A model generated the notes under the pieces. The model saw only the letters and a program-made list of their open reading frames with translations. It was not told the origin of the DNA and ran no database searches. This document shows positions 1-7,193 of a DNA stretch of 10,167 nt, piece after piece (position 1 is the first letter of the stretch; each line of letters begins with the position of its first letter). The DNA comes from Cytophagales bacterium. Lineage in GTDB: Bacteria > Bacteroidota > Bacteroidia > Cytophagales > Spirosomataceae. The DNA lies in the NCBI GenBank assembly GCA_028868395.1, contig JAGWUO010000018.1, positions 1 through 10,167 of the forward strand, in the 5' to 3' direction. The translations under genes were made by a program, and so were the position numbers.

Positions 1-1859
1 GAATTTGTTTCCTTTAATTTCTTCCAACGCTCTAAATCCTCTTTCAGTTTCAATAGCTCAGGCTTCGTTTTCAAACGGTTTTGGAAGGCTACTTGCAATT
101 GTTTCACAGTAGCTGGATTCACTTTTCCTGTCTTCGTGAACGTCGTCGAACGAATCATATCCCAAGGTAAGGCACTTGGTTGTGAGCTTTCGCCAAACTC
201 CTCCGCAGAGAAAGCAGATGGCAAAGCGAAATCAGGGCTAACGCCTTTGTGCTGTGTAGAACTACCTGTAATTCGGTAGAATTTCTCTAAGGTAATTTTC
301 AATACCCCCGGATTCTCTTTCTCTGAACGAACGAAACGACTTAAGTCTAACACACTTTGAACCGTTCCTTTACCATAAGATTGCTCCCCTACAATGATTC
401 CACGCTGGTAATCTTGAATTGCTCCTGCAAAAATCTCCGAAGCTGAAGCAGAGAAACGGTTGATCAAAACAGCCATTGGACCGTCGTAAACTAACTCTGG
501 ATTCTCATCATTTTCTTGGGTGATTTGGCCTGTAGATTCTTTTCTTTGAACCACCGGGCCTGAGGTGATGAACAAGCCTGTTAAATCAACAGCCTCAATC
601 AAAGAACCTCCTCCATTATTCCGTAAATCAATTAACAAGGCATCTATTCCTTCTTTCTTGAACTCCAACAAAAACTTGCGAACATCGGCCGAAGTCGATT
701 TGAAGCCTGCCTCGTTATTTCGTGCCCCTTCGAAATCGCGGTAGAACATTGGGATGGTGATTAATCCAATTTTGATGGTTTTGTCGCCTTGTTTTTGGAA
801 CAAAATCTCCTTCTTGGCTGTCTGCTCCTCTAATTTAATCTTCTCCCGAACGATGCGGACTTCTGTGGTAGGAGAACCAGTTACGCCGGAAGCGGGCAAA
901 ATCTTCAAGCGAACTACCGTTCCTTTAGGCCCACGGATTAGTTTCACTGCATCATCTGTAAACCAACCGATGATATCGACGAATTTACCGTCTTCGCCTT
1001 GCGCTACACCCACGATGCGATCTTTAGGATTCACTTGCTTGCTTCGGTAGGCTGGACCTCCCGGGACTAAATCCACAATACTTACATAATCTCCTTCTAA
1101 ACGCAGCGTAGCCCCAATTCCTTCGAAACTTTGGGACATATCCTTGTTGAATTCTTCCGCTGCCTTAGGAATCATATAAGTGGTGTGCGGATCAATACTT
1201 TCTGTGTAGGCATTCATAAAGACTTGAAAAACGTCTTCTGACTTTGTTTTAGCCATGTATTTTTCCGTCCGCTTGTAACGCTCTTTTAATTCGCGTACTG
1301 ACGTAGTGTCTGCCTTCCCGCCTATTTTCCAATCCAATAATTGACGCTTCAAATCTTTACGCCAATAATCATCCAACTCTGCTTCTGATTTTGCCCAAGT
1401 CGCTTTTTCGCGGTTTGGCTGATAGCTTTCGTCTATGGAGAAATCAAATGACTTATCTAATTGTGCGTTGATGAAAGCATAGCGATCCTTCATCCTTTTT
1501 TGATATACATTATAAATCTGAAACGCAGGAGTCAAATCCCCTAAATTCAACGCCTCATCAATCGCAAAACGATACTTTTCTATTTCATTGATATCCTCCG
1601 CTAGAAAGAATACCTTATTCGGGTCCAATTGCTTGATATACGAATCAAATATTTTTGAAGACAAAGAATCATTCACCGGCACCTTGCGGTAATGGTAATT
1701 GCTCAAAATTTCGAATACCTTGCTCTCTACTTTACGCTGCAAAGCAGAAGGTTGCAAATCACCTTCTTGGTAGTTGATTTGATTCTGCAGATCAGAACCA
1801 TGCATAAACCAAACAACCAATAAAGAAAGCGGGATGAAAATAGGAAGTATCTTCTTCAT
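1..1859 (-). CDS. prc: C-terminal processing peptidase, Prc/Tsp type (S41 family), 3' end beyond the window
   Basis: Periplasmic serine protease that degrades or trims envelope proteins from their C-terminus. The frame is open from ATG at 1857-1859 to the window edge, giving 619 residues without a stop. Residues 1-19 form a hydrophobic signal or anchor segment. Residues about 30-235 match the Tsp N-terminal region. A PDZ domain runs from about 245 (FEGIGA) to 335 (RGPKGT). The protease core follows, with LRNNGGG near 415, then the Ser/Lys dyad: Ser472 in RFSASASEIF and Lys497 in YGKGTVQ, 25 residues apart as in E. coli Prc. The end carries the Prc C-terminal domain (DUF3340), recognised by SALPWD near 565. 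The gene starts 6 bases after the FKBP gene stop, so the two are probably one operon pairing a periplasmic foldase with a protease. The family assignment is secure; substrates are unknown. Confidence 0.96.
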   Translation of the reverse strand, partial: MKKILPIFIPLSLLVVWFMHGSDLQNQINYQEGDLQPSALQRKVESKVFEILSNYHYRKVPVNDSLSSKIFDSYIKQLDPNKVFFLAEDINEIEKYRFAIDEALNLGDLTPAFQIYNVYQKRMKDRYAFINAQLDKSFDFSIDESYQPNREKATWAKSEAELDDYWRKDLKRQLLDWKIGGKADTTSVRELKERYKRTEKYMAKTKSEDVFQVFMNAYTESIDPHTTYMIPKAAEEFNKDMSQSFEGIGATLRLEGDYVSIVDLVPGGPAYRSKQVNPKDRIVGVAQGEDGKFVDIIGWFTDDAVKLIRGPKGTVVRLKILPASGVTGSPTTEVRIVREKIKLEEQTAKKEILFQKQGDKTIKIGLITIPMFYRDFEGARNNEAGFKSTSADVRKFLLEFKKEGIDALLIDLRNNGGGSLIEAVDLTGLFITSGPVVQRKESTGQITQENDENPELVYDGPMAVLINRFSASASEIFAGAIQDYQRGIIVGEQSYGKGTVQSVLDLSRFVRSEKENPGVLKITLEKFYRITGSSTQHKGVSPDFALPSAFSAEEFGESSQPSALPWDMIRSTTFTKTGKVNPATVKQLQVAFQNRLKTKPELLKLKEDLERWKKLKETN

Positions 1860-1865
1860 AAGTTT

Positions 1866-2615
1866 TTACTTTTCAATCTCTAATAATTCTACTTCGAATA
1901 TCAACGCCGAATAAGGTTTGATCGTTTGACCACCACCACGAACGCCATAAGCAAGGTTTTGAGGGATAAATAATTTGAATTTAGAACCCACTGGCATTAA
2001 CTGCAAAGCTTCCACCCAACCCGGGATAACACCATTTACTGGGAATGAAATCGGTTCTCCGCGTTGTACTGAGGAATCAAACACTGTGCCATCGATTAAT
2101 GTTCCGTGGTAATGCGTTTTCACTTTATCCGTTTCAACAGGCTTAGGACCCGTACCTAATTTGATGATTTTATATTGTAAACCGGATGCCGTTACGATGA
2201 TGGAATCTTTCTTTTTATTTTCTGCCAAAAACTTCTCTCCCGCCTCCTTATTAGGTAAAAATTGCTTTGATTGTTCCAAAGCCTGCGCCTCTTGATTCTT
2301 CATCATGTAAGCAGAAACAACGTTTTGGCATTCTTGTTCTGTCATTTTCAAAGCACCGCCTTGGGTAGCTGCCTCAAAACCTTTGGCCACCATCGCCGGA
2401 TTCAAAGTCACCTTTTGAGACTTGAAATTCTGTGCTACTAGCACACCTACGGCATAAGAAACAGAATCCACTTGATTCGCAAATTCTTGAGTGGGTACTT
2501 TCGTAACCGATATCGTCAACTTAGGTTTTGAAGCTGGTTTAGCCTTAGGCTTCGTTTGAGCCAGTGCAGATAAAGACAAAACACAAGTTAGAATGGCAAT
2601 TAATTTAAATTTCAT
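1866..2615 (-). CDS. Secreted FKBP-type peptidyl-prolyl cis-trans isomerase (FkpA/Mip-like)
   Basis: Accelerates cis-trans isomerisation of X-Pro bonds and probably acts as a periplasmic chaperone. I start it at the ATG at 2613-2615 (249 residues) because this gives a clean signal peptide (MKFKLIAILT... cleaved after ALA near residue 19). An in-frame ATG at 2690 would add 25 residues that cover the likely promoter. No Cys follows the signal, so it is not an obvious lipoprotein. A Lys/Pro-rich linker (21-42) leads to a helical dimerisation-type region (about 45-130), then the FKBP domain (about 145-248). Pocket residues line up with FKBP12: Tyr169, Phe179, Asp180, Val196, Ile197, Trp200, Tyr223 and Phe240, so the enzyme should be active. 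It precedes the prc-type gene by 6 bases. FkpA is the closest named relative, but orthology cannot be shown from one window, so no symbol is given. Confidence 0.95.
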   Translation of the reverse strand: MKFKLIAILTCVLSLSALAQTKPKAKPASKPKLTISVTKVPTQEFANQVDSVSYAVGVLVAQNFKSQKVTLNPAMVAKGFEAATQGGALKMTEQECQNVVSAYMMKNQEAQALEQSKQFLPNKEAGEKFLAENKKKDSIIVTASGLQYKIIKLGTGPKPVETDKVKTHYHGTLIDGTVFDSSVQRGEPISFPVNGVIPGWVEALQLMPVGSKFKLFIPQNLAYGVRGGGQTIKPYSALIFEVELLEIEK

Positions 2616-2645
2616 AGGATGGATTATTAATTCTAAACAAAGCCT

Positions 2646-2675
2646 CGAAGATACAGAAAAAAGCCTCTTTTTCAA
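2646..2675 (-). promoter_or_regulatory. Likely promoter of the FKBP-prc unit
   Basis: Read on the minus strand, TTG (2673-2675) and TATCTTCG (2646-2653) are 19 bases apart. This resembles the Bacteroidota -33 TTG / -7 TAnnTTTG promoter, with one mismatch in the -7 box. It would start transcription near 2640, about 25 bases before the chosen ATG. It overlaps the reading frame upstream of that ATG, which supports the shorter start. Confidence 0.5.
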
Positions 2676-2791
2676 GAATTTTAACGGCATTTAACAGGGG
2701 TATTATCAGATGCAAAATCACATTCTTTAAAAAGTCTTATGATTATCGTCTTTTTTTTGATTAATTCATGGGATTATTCAAATTTCATGAC

Positions 2792-2799
2792 TAATTTTG
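2792..2799 (+). promoter_or_regulatory. Likely -7 box of the atpA promoter
   Basis: TAATTTTG matches the Bacteroidota -7 consensus TAnnTTTG exactly and lies 70 bases before the atpA ATG, giving a 5' leader of roughly 65 bases. I see no good TTG element at the expected -33 spacing; the nearest TTTG ends at 2759, too far away. The leader is very AT-rich and has no Shine-Dalgarno sequence. Confidence 0.4.
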
Positions 2800-2869
2800 C
2801 ACCCGAAATTTGATTCAAAATAAATAGTTTAAAAATCAGTTTATAAATTAATAAACCCCTCCATTTTAT

Positions 2870-4450
2870 ATGGCATCAGTAAGACCAGATGAAGTTTCAG
2901 CTATTTTACGGGAACAATTATCCCAAGCTAAAACTGTCGCAGAACTAGAAGAAGTAGGTACCGTACTCCAAGTGGGTGATGGTGTGGCACGTATTTACGG
3001 CCTATCTAATGTACAAGCAGGTGAGTTGATCGTTTTTGAAAACGGTCTGAAAGCACTAGCCTTGAACTTAGAAGAGGATAACGTAGGTGCTGTATTATTA
3101 GGCGACTCTAGCTCAGTTAAGGAGGGGGATACCGTAAAAAGAACAAACTTAATTGCCTCTGTTAAGGTAGGTGATGGCATTTTAGGTCGTGTAGTGAACA
3201 CGTTAGGTGAGCCTATCGACGGAAATGGTCCTATCGCAGGTGATTTATATGAGATGCCTTTAGAGCGTAAAGCACCAGGGGTTATCTTCCGTCAACCCGT
3301 TACAGAGCCATTACAATCAGGTATCAAAGCGATCGATGCGATGATTCCAGTAGGTCGCGGTCAACGTGAGCTAGTCATTGGTGACCGTCAAACTGGTAAA
3401 ACAGCGGTTTGTATCGATACGATTATTAATCAAAAAGAATTCTACGATAAAGGGGAGCCCGTTTTCTGTATCTACGTAGCCATTGGTCAAAAAGCTTCGA
3501 CTGTGAAGCAAGTTGAGCAAACTTTACGTAAAGCAGGCGCAATGGATTACACGGTTATCGTTTCTGCAACAGCTGCAGATCCTGCACCGATGCAATTCTA
3601 CGCTCCATTTACTGGTGCAGCCATTGGTGAATTCTTCCGTGATACAGGTCGTCCAGCTTTAGTCGTTTATGATGATTTATCGAAGCAAGCGGTAGCTTAC
3701 CGTGAAGTTTCCCTACTATTACGTCGTCCACCAGGACGTGAAGCTTATCCAGGTGACGTTTTCTACCTACACTCTCGTTTATTAGAGCGTGCGGCGAAAG
3801 TGAACAACTCGGATGAGATCGCGCGTAATATGAATGACTTACCAGAATCAATCAAACACTTAGTGAAAGGTGGTGGTAGCTTAACTGCTCTTCCAATCAT
3901 CGAAACACAAGCGGGTGACGTTTCTGCTTACATTCCTACGAACGTAATTTCGATCACCGATGGTCAGATCTTCTTAGAAACAAACTTGTTCAACGCAGGT
4001 ATTCGCCCAGCGATTAACGTAGGTATCTCGGTATCACGTGTGGGTGGTAATGCACAGATCAAGTCAATGAAGAAAGTAGCGGGTACGCTAAAATTAGACC
4101 AAGCACAATTCCGTGAACTAGAAGCGTTTGCGAAATTTGGTTCTGATTTAGATGCTTCTACTAAATTAACGATTGACCGTGGTCGTCGTAACTTAGAAAT
4201 GTTAAAGCAACCTCAATTCGCGCCTCAACGTGTGGAAGAACAAGTTGCGATGATTTATTTAGCTACAACTGGTAACTTAGATAACGTGCCAGTAGAAAAA
4301 GTTCGTGAATTCGAACAAGATTTCATTCAAGTATTACGTGCGACTGAAAAAGCTACTTTAGAAGCTTTAGGTCAAGGAAAATACGATGATACCTTAACCG
4401 CTACTTTGAAGCGTGTGGGTAATGAAGTAGCAGCTAAATACAAAGCATAA
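2870..4450 (+). CDS. atpA: F1F0 ATP synthase subunit alpha
   Basis: Non-catalytic nucleotide-binding subunit of the F1 head (alpha3-beta3), which makes ATP from the proton or sodium gradient on the cytoplasmic face of the inner membrane. At 526 residues it has the usual length. The N-terminal beta-barrel domain spans about 25-95. The P-loop GDRQTGKT is at 171-178. The segment SVSRVGG (387-393) contains Arg390, the arginine finger that reaches into the catalytic site on the beta subunit. A C-terminal helical domain follows from about residue 395. The start [13 protein letters not shown] is typical of the family. atpG follows after 12 bases, so they are co-transcribed. The gene upstream is a divergent FKBP gene, so atpB, atpE, atpF and atpH are not directly in front, as they are in the classic operon. 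No key residue is missing. Confidence 0.99.
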   Translation: MASVRPDEVSAILREQLSQAKTVAELEEVGTVLQVGDGVARIYGLSNVQAGELIVFENGLKALALNLEEDNVGAVLLGDSSSVKEGDTVKRTNLIASVKVGDGILGRVVNTLGEPIDGNGPIAGDLYEMPLERKAPGVIFRQPVTEPLQSGIKAIDAMIPVGRGQRELVIGDRQTGKTAVCIDTIINQKEFYDKGEPVFCIYVAIGQKASTVKQVEQTLRKAGAMDYTVIVSATAADPAPMQFYAPFTGAAIGEFFRDTGRPALVVYDDLSKQAVAYREVSLLLRRPPGREAYPGDVFYLHSRLLERAAKVNNSDEIARNMNDLPESIKHLVKGGGSLTALPIIETQAGDVSAYIPTNVISITDGQIFLETNLFNAGIRPAINVGISVSRVGGNAQIKSMKKVAGTLKLDQAQFRELEAFAKFGSDLDASTKLTIDRGRRNLEMLKQPQFAPQRVEEQVAMIYLATTGNLDNVPVEKVREFEQDFIQVLRATEKATLEALGQGKYDDTLTATLKRVGNEVAAKYKA

Positions 4451-4462
4451 AATTAGAATACT

Positions 4463-5341
4463 ATGGCTTCCTTAAAAGAAGTAAGAAATAGAATTGTATC
4501 CGTTAACTCGACGCAGCAGATTACCAAAGCCATGAAAATGGTTTCGGCAGCGAAGTTGCGCCGTGCACAGGATGCTATTCACCAAATGCGCCCTTATGCT
4601 AAGAAGTTAGCTGAAATGATCGCAACCGTTTCTGCTCAAACAGAGGCTGGTGCAGAGAATCCTTTCACTGAGGTGCGTGAGATCAAGAATGCTTTAATTA
4701 TTGTGGTAACGTCTGATCGTGGACTTTGCGGTGCATTCAATGCGAACGTAGGAAAAGCGACTATGGCTTTAGTGCAAGAAAAATATGCAGACTTGCACGC
4801 AGCAGGGAATGTAGAGATTTTATCATTGGGTAAAAAAGGAGCAGAATACTTATCACGTCGCGGTTATAAAGTGAATGATGCTCACGCAGACATCTTTACA
4901 CGTTTGAACTTCAATAACGTACGTGAGATTGGTGAGGTCGTTTTAGAAGCGTTTACTGAGAAGAAATTCGATGTGGTAGAAGTTATCTTCAACTATTCGA
5001 AAAACGTAGCGACTCAAATCATTCAAACAGAACAATTACTTCCTTTAGTAGCCTCAGAATCAGGCGAAAAAGCAAGTTCAGTGGATTATATTTTTGAACC
5101 ATCTGAAGAAGAAATTATTTCTGAATTAATTCCAAAGTCGATTAAATTATCGATCTTCCGTGCCTTATTAGAGTCCAATTCTTCGGAACATGGTGCGCGT
5201 ATGACAGCTATGGATAAAGCGACTGATAATGCAGGTGAATTAATTAAAGCATTGAAATTAGAATACAACCGTTCACGCCAAGCAGCTATTACGAAGGAAA
5301 TCTTAGAGATCGTAGGAGGTGCAGAAGCGTTAAACGCCTAA
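4463..5341 (+). CDS. atpG: F1F0 ATP synthase subunit gamma
   Basis: Central rotor shaft of F1, which couples rotation of the membrane ring to conformational changes in the alpha/beta head. At 292 residues it is a normal length. The conserved N-terminal helix (MASLKEVRNRI, then TQQITKAMKMVSAAKLRRAQ up to about residue 36) and the C-terminal helix (MTAMDKATDNAGELI, then YNRSRQAAITKEILEIVGGAEAL up to about 290) form the coiled-coil shaft. Between them is the Rossmann-like domain with the SDRGLCGAFNAN motif near residues 86-97. It sits 12 bases after atpA and is followed by a strong terminator, so it closes this transcription unit. atpD and atpC are not in the window. Confidence 0.98.
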   Translation: MASLKEVRNRIVSVNSTQQITKAMKMVSAAKLRRAQDAIHQMRPYAKKLAEMIATVSAQTEAGAENPFTEVREIKNALIIVVTSDRGLCGAFNANVGKATMALVQEKYADLHAAGNVEILSLGKKGAEYLSRRGYKVNDAHADIFTRLNFNNVREIGEVVLEAFTEKKFDVVEVIFNYSKNVATQIIQTEQLLPLVASESGEKASSVDYIFEPSEEEIISELIPKSIKLSIFRALLESNSSEHGARMTAMDKATDNAGELIKALKLEYNRSRQAAITKEILEIVGGAEALNA

Positions 5342-5360
5342 TAGAAACAGCTTACCTAAC

Positions 5361-5393
5361 AAAAAAGCCTTTCTTTACAGGAAGGCTTTTTTT
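5361..5393 (+). terminator. Intrinsic terminator after atpG
   Basis: GCCTTTC (5367-5373) pairs with GGAAGGC (5380-5386), with one T-G wobble and a 6-base loop TTTACA. The stem is extended by six A's on the left (5361-5366) pairing with the T tract on the right (5387-5393). The A-stem-T layout could terminate in both directions. It lies 19 bases after the atpG stop and ends 7 bases before the hflX ATG. Confidence 0.9.
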
Positions 5394-5400
5394 AGCTAAA

Positions 5401-6678
5401 ATGAAAAACAACGTAATTCATCGTACGGATGAGGAACAAGAAACCGCGGTCTTAGTCGCAGTTACTTCTCAAAAACAAAATGCCGAACAAACGGCCGAAT
5501 ACCTCGCGGAATTAGCTTTTTTAGCTTCTACCTCGGGCGTGGTCACGCTTCATAGTTTTACCCAAAACTTAGCGAAGCCAGATAATAAGACCTACGTAGG
5601 AAAAGGAAAATTTGAGGATATCATGGCCTATGTCATTGAAAAGGATGTGGATATGATCATCTTTGACGACGACTTAAGTCCTTCACAGGTCCGCAATATT
5701 GAATTTAACATTCAAGAATACGGCAAAGAAGTCAAAGTACTCGATCGCAGTTTGTTGATCTTGAATATTTTTGCCCAAAGAGCCCAAACCGTACAGGCCC
5801 GTACCCAGGTAGAACTCGCGCAATACCAGTACATGTTACCGCGACTTACCCGCATGTGGTCTCACCTTTCCAAACAACGTGGTGGCGTGGGTATGCGTGG
5901 ACCAGGTGAAAAGGAATTAGAGACGGATAGACGTATTGCAAATGACCGCATTGCCTTTTTAAAGGACAAGCTAGAAGCTATCGATAAGCAATCGTTCACC
6001 CAACGCAAGAACCGCGATCGGATGGTCCGCGTTTCCTTAGTAGGCTACACAAACGTGGGCAAGTCTACTTTGATGCAAAAACTGGCTAAAACAGACGTTT
6101 TCGCTGAAAATAAATTATTTGCCACAGTAGATTCCACCGTTCGCAAGGTGGTTTGGGAGGGCATTCCGTTCTTATTAACAGATACCGTAGGTTTCATTCG
6201 CAAACTCCCTACCCTCTTGATCGAATCCTTCAAATCGACCTTAGATGAGGTACGTGAGGCGGATGTCTTATTACACGTGGTGGATATTTCCCACCCGAAT
6301 TTTGAGGAACAAATTGAAGTCGTTCAAGGAATTCTAAACGAAATGGGTGTAGGCGACAAACCGACCATCTTAGTCTTCAACAAAATCGACCTCTTCCCTG
6401 TCGAAGATATTTTCTTTGAGGGAACCGAAGTAGGTTTGGATGGAGAACCAGAATTAAGTAAAATGGACCGAGTAACGGCCTTTTTAAAACGTACACATTG
6501 GAAAACTAATACCCCTAAAACGGTTTTCATTTCTGCCGAACAACGCAGTAACCTGGCTGAATTACGCGAGACGATCATGGGTATGTTGAAAGATAAGCAT
6601 ATGCAGATTTTCCCGAATTGGCTGGAAGGCAACCACTTGATGGGGCATAGTGATGGGTATAATCCAGAGGGAGAGTAG
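5401..6678 (+). CDS. hflX: Ribosome-associated GTPase HflX
   Basis: Translational GTPase that binds the 50S subunit and splits stalled or stress-arrested ribosomes. At 425 residues it matches the bacterial family. The N-terminal HflX domain contains YVGKGKFEDI near residues 65-74. The middle helical region holds the RGGVGMRGPGEKELETDRR signature (about 160-178). The G domain has G1 GYTNVGKST (215-223), G3 DTVGF (261-265), G4 NKID (327-330) and G5 SAE (378-380). The ATG at 5401 fits the family N-terminus, and the next Met is far inside the domain. No Shine-Dalgarno sequence is present and no TAnnTTTG box is seen between the atpG end and the start, so its transcription may depend on read-through of the terminator or on a non-canonical promoter. 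The stop codon lies inside a 7-base repeat leading to the tRNA gene. Confidence 0.97.
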   Translation: MKNNVIHRTDEEQETAVLVAVTSQKQNAEQTAEYLAELAFLASTSGVVTLHSFTQNLAKPDNKTYVGKGKFEDIMAYVIEKDVDMIIFDDDLSPSQVRNIEFNIQEYGKEVKVLDRSLLILNIFAQRAQTVQARTQVELAQYQYMLPRLTRMWSHLSKQRGGVGMRGPGEKELETDRRIANDRIAFLKDKLEAIDKQSFTQRKNRDRMVRVSLVGYTNVGKSTLMQKLAKTDVFAENKLFATVDSTVRKVVWEGIPFLLTDTVGFIRKLPTLLIESFKSTLDEVREADVLLHVVDISHPNFEEQIEVVQGILNEMGVGDKPTILVFNKIDLFPVEDIFFEGTEVGLDGEPELSKMDRVTAFLKRTHWKTNTPKTVFISAEQRSNLAELRETIMGMLKDKHMQIFPNWLEGNHLMGHSDGYNPEGE

Positions 6679-6713
6679 AGATTATAGATTATAGAGTAGA
6701 GATTATAGATATT
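6673..6713 (+). repeat. Heptanucleotide repeat between hflX and tRNA-Arg
   Basis: The 41 bases read as consecutive 7-mers: GAGTAGA, GATTATA, GATTATA, GAGTAGA, GATTATA, then partial GATATT. The first unit contains the hflX stop codon (6676-6678), and the last runs up to the first base of the tRNA. No terminator is visible, so hflX and the tRNA may share a transcript. Confidence 0.85.
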
Positions 6714-6785
6714 GGCGCTGTAGTTCAACGGATAGAATAGGCGTTTCCTAAACGCTAGATCCGGGTTCGATTCCCGGCGGGGCCA
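6714..6785 (+). tRNA. tRNA-Arg(CCU), reads AGG codons
   Basis: A 72-base cloverleaf. The D stem GTTC (6723-6726) pairs with GAAT (6735-6738). The anticodon stem is GGCGT/ACGCT (6740-6744 with 6752-6756), with loop TTCCTAA and anticodon CCT at 6747-6749. A 4-base variable loop follows. The T stem CCGGG/CCCGG (6761-6765 with 6773-6777) carries loop TTCGATT. The acceptor 5' strand GGCGCTG faces CGGGGCC, discriminator A at 6785, and no CCA is encoded. One oddity is that acceptor position 4 is G opposite G69, a mismatch in an otherwise paired stem; C would be expected there. The D, anticodon and T arms are intact, so it is probably functional. The gene is followed directly by tandem repeats derived from its own 3' half. 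Confidence 0.93.
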
Positions 6786-6786
6786 C

Positions 6787-7190
6787 CCAGAGGGAAGCAG
6801 AAGAGCGCACCTTCTAAACGCTAGAGACGGCCGGGGTCGCGTTCGACTCGATTCCCGGCGGGGCCACCCAGAGGGAAACAGAAGAGCGCACCTTCTAAAC
6901 GCTAGAGACGGCCGGGGTCGCGCTCGACTCGATTCCCGCCGGGGCCACCCAGAGGGAAGCAGAAGAGCGCACCTTCTAAACGCTAGAGACGGCCGGGGTC
7001 GCGCTCGACTCGATTCCCGGCGGGGCCACCCAGAGGGAAGAAGAGAGCGCACCTTCTAAACGCTAGATGAAGCCGGGGTCGCGCTCGACTCGATTCCCGG
7101 CGGGGCCACCCAGAGGGAAACAGAAGAGCGCACCTTCTAAACGCTAGAGACGGCCGGGGTCGCGCTCGACTCGATTCCCGGCGGGGCCAC
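6787..7190 (+). repeat. Tandem array of five 81-bp units derived from tRNA-Arg
   Basis: Five head-to-tail units at 6787-6867, 6868-6948, 6949-7029, 7030-7109 (80 bp) and 7110-7190 differ by only a few bases. By my count the unit is about 67% GC, far above its surroundings. Each begins CCAGAGGGA, then has an anticodon-arm-like part (AGCG, CTAAACGCTAGA) and a T-arm-like part with about 11 extra bases. Each ends in the tRNA's last bases: TCGATTCCCGGCGGGGCCAC is shared exactly with the tRNA except in unit 2, where CCCGCC replaces CCCGGC. The extra bases can form an inner stem GTCG/CGAC inside the T stem GCCGGG/CCCGGC (in unit 1, 6830-6859). No unit has a complete acceptor 5' strand, so none is a normal tRNA. 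Unit 4 carries a one-base deletion and a changed patch (TGAA for GACG). It is not a CRISPR array, because there are no variable spacers. Confidence 0.95.
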
Positions 7191-7193
7191 ATG

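Noticed and set aside
754..1050. Plus-strand frame of 98 codons
   Set aside because: It lies antisense within the PDZ/protease region of the prc-type gene, which has clear conserved motifs.
3609..3851. Minus-strand frame of 80 codons inside atpA, and similar frames at 2995, 5086 and 6045
   Set aside because: They are shadows of well-supported atpA, atpG and hflX coding sequence, with no features of their own.
6324..7052. Minus-strand frame of 242 codons with three 27-residue repeats
   Set aside because: It runs antisense through the tRNA and the 3' part of hflX. It is open only because the repeat period is a multiple of three. It has no promoter, plausible start or recognisable domain.
6787..7190. 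CRISPR array
   Set aside because: The whole 81-bp unit repeats with no variable spacers, it derives from the adjacent tRNA, and no cas gene is present.
6787..7190. Five additional functional tRNA genes
   Set aside because: The units lack the acceptor 5' strand and a normal D arm, and have extra bases in the anticodon and T loops.
6714..7190. Integrated genomic island with the repeats as attachment sites
   Set aside because: The tRNA 3' end is duplicated as in tRNA-targeted integration, but there is no integrase or cargo between copies. It is kept only as a possible origin.
6983..7192. Minus-strand frame of 69 codons in the last repeat units
   Set aside because: The same repeat artefact, shifted by the one-base deletion in unit 4.
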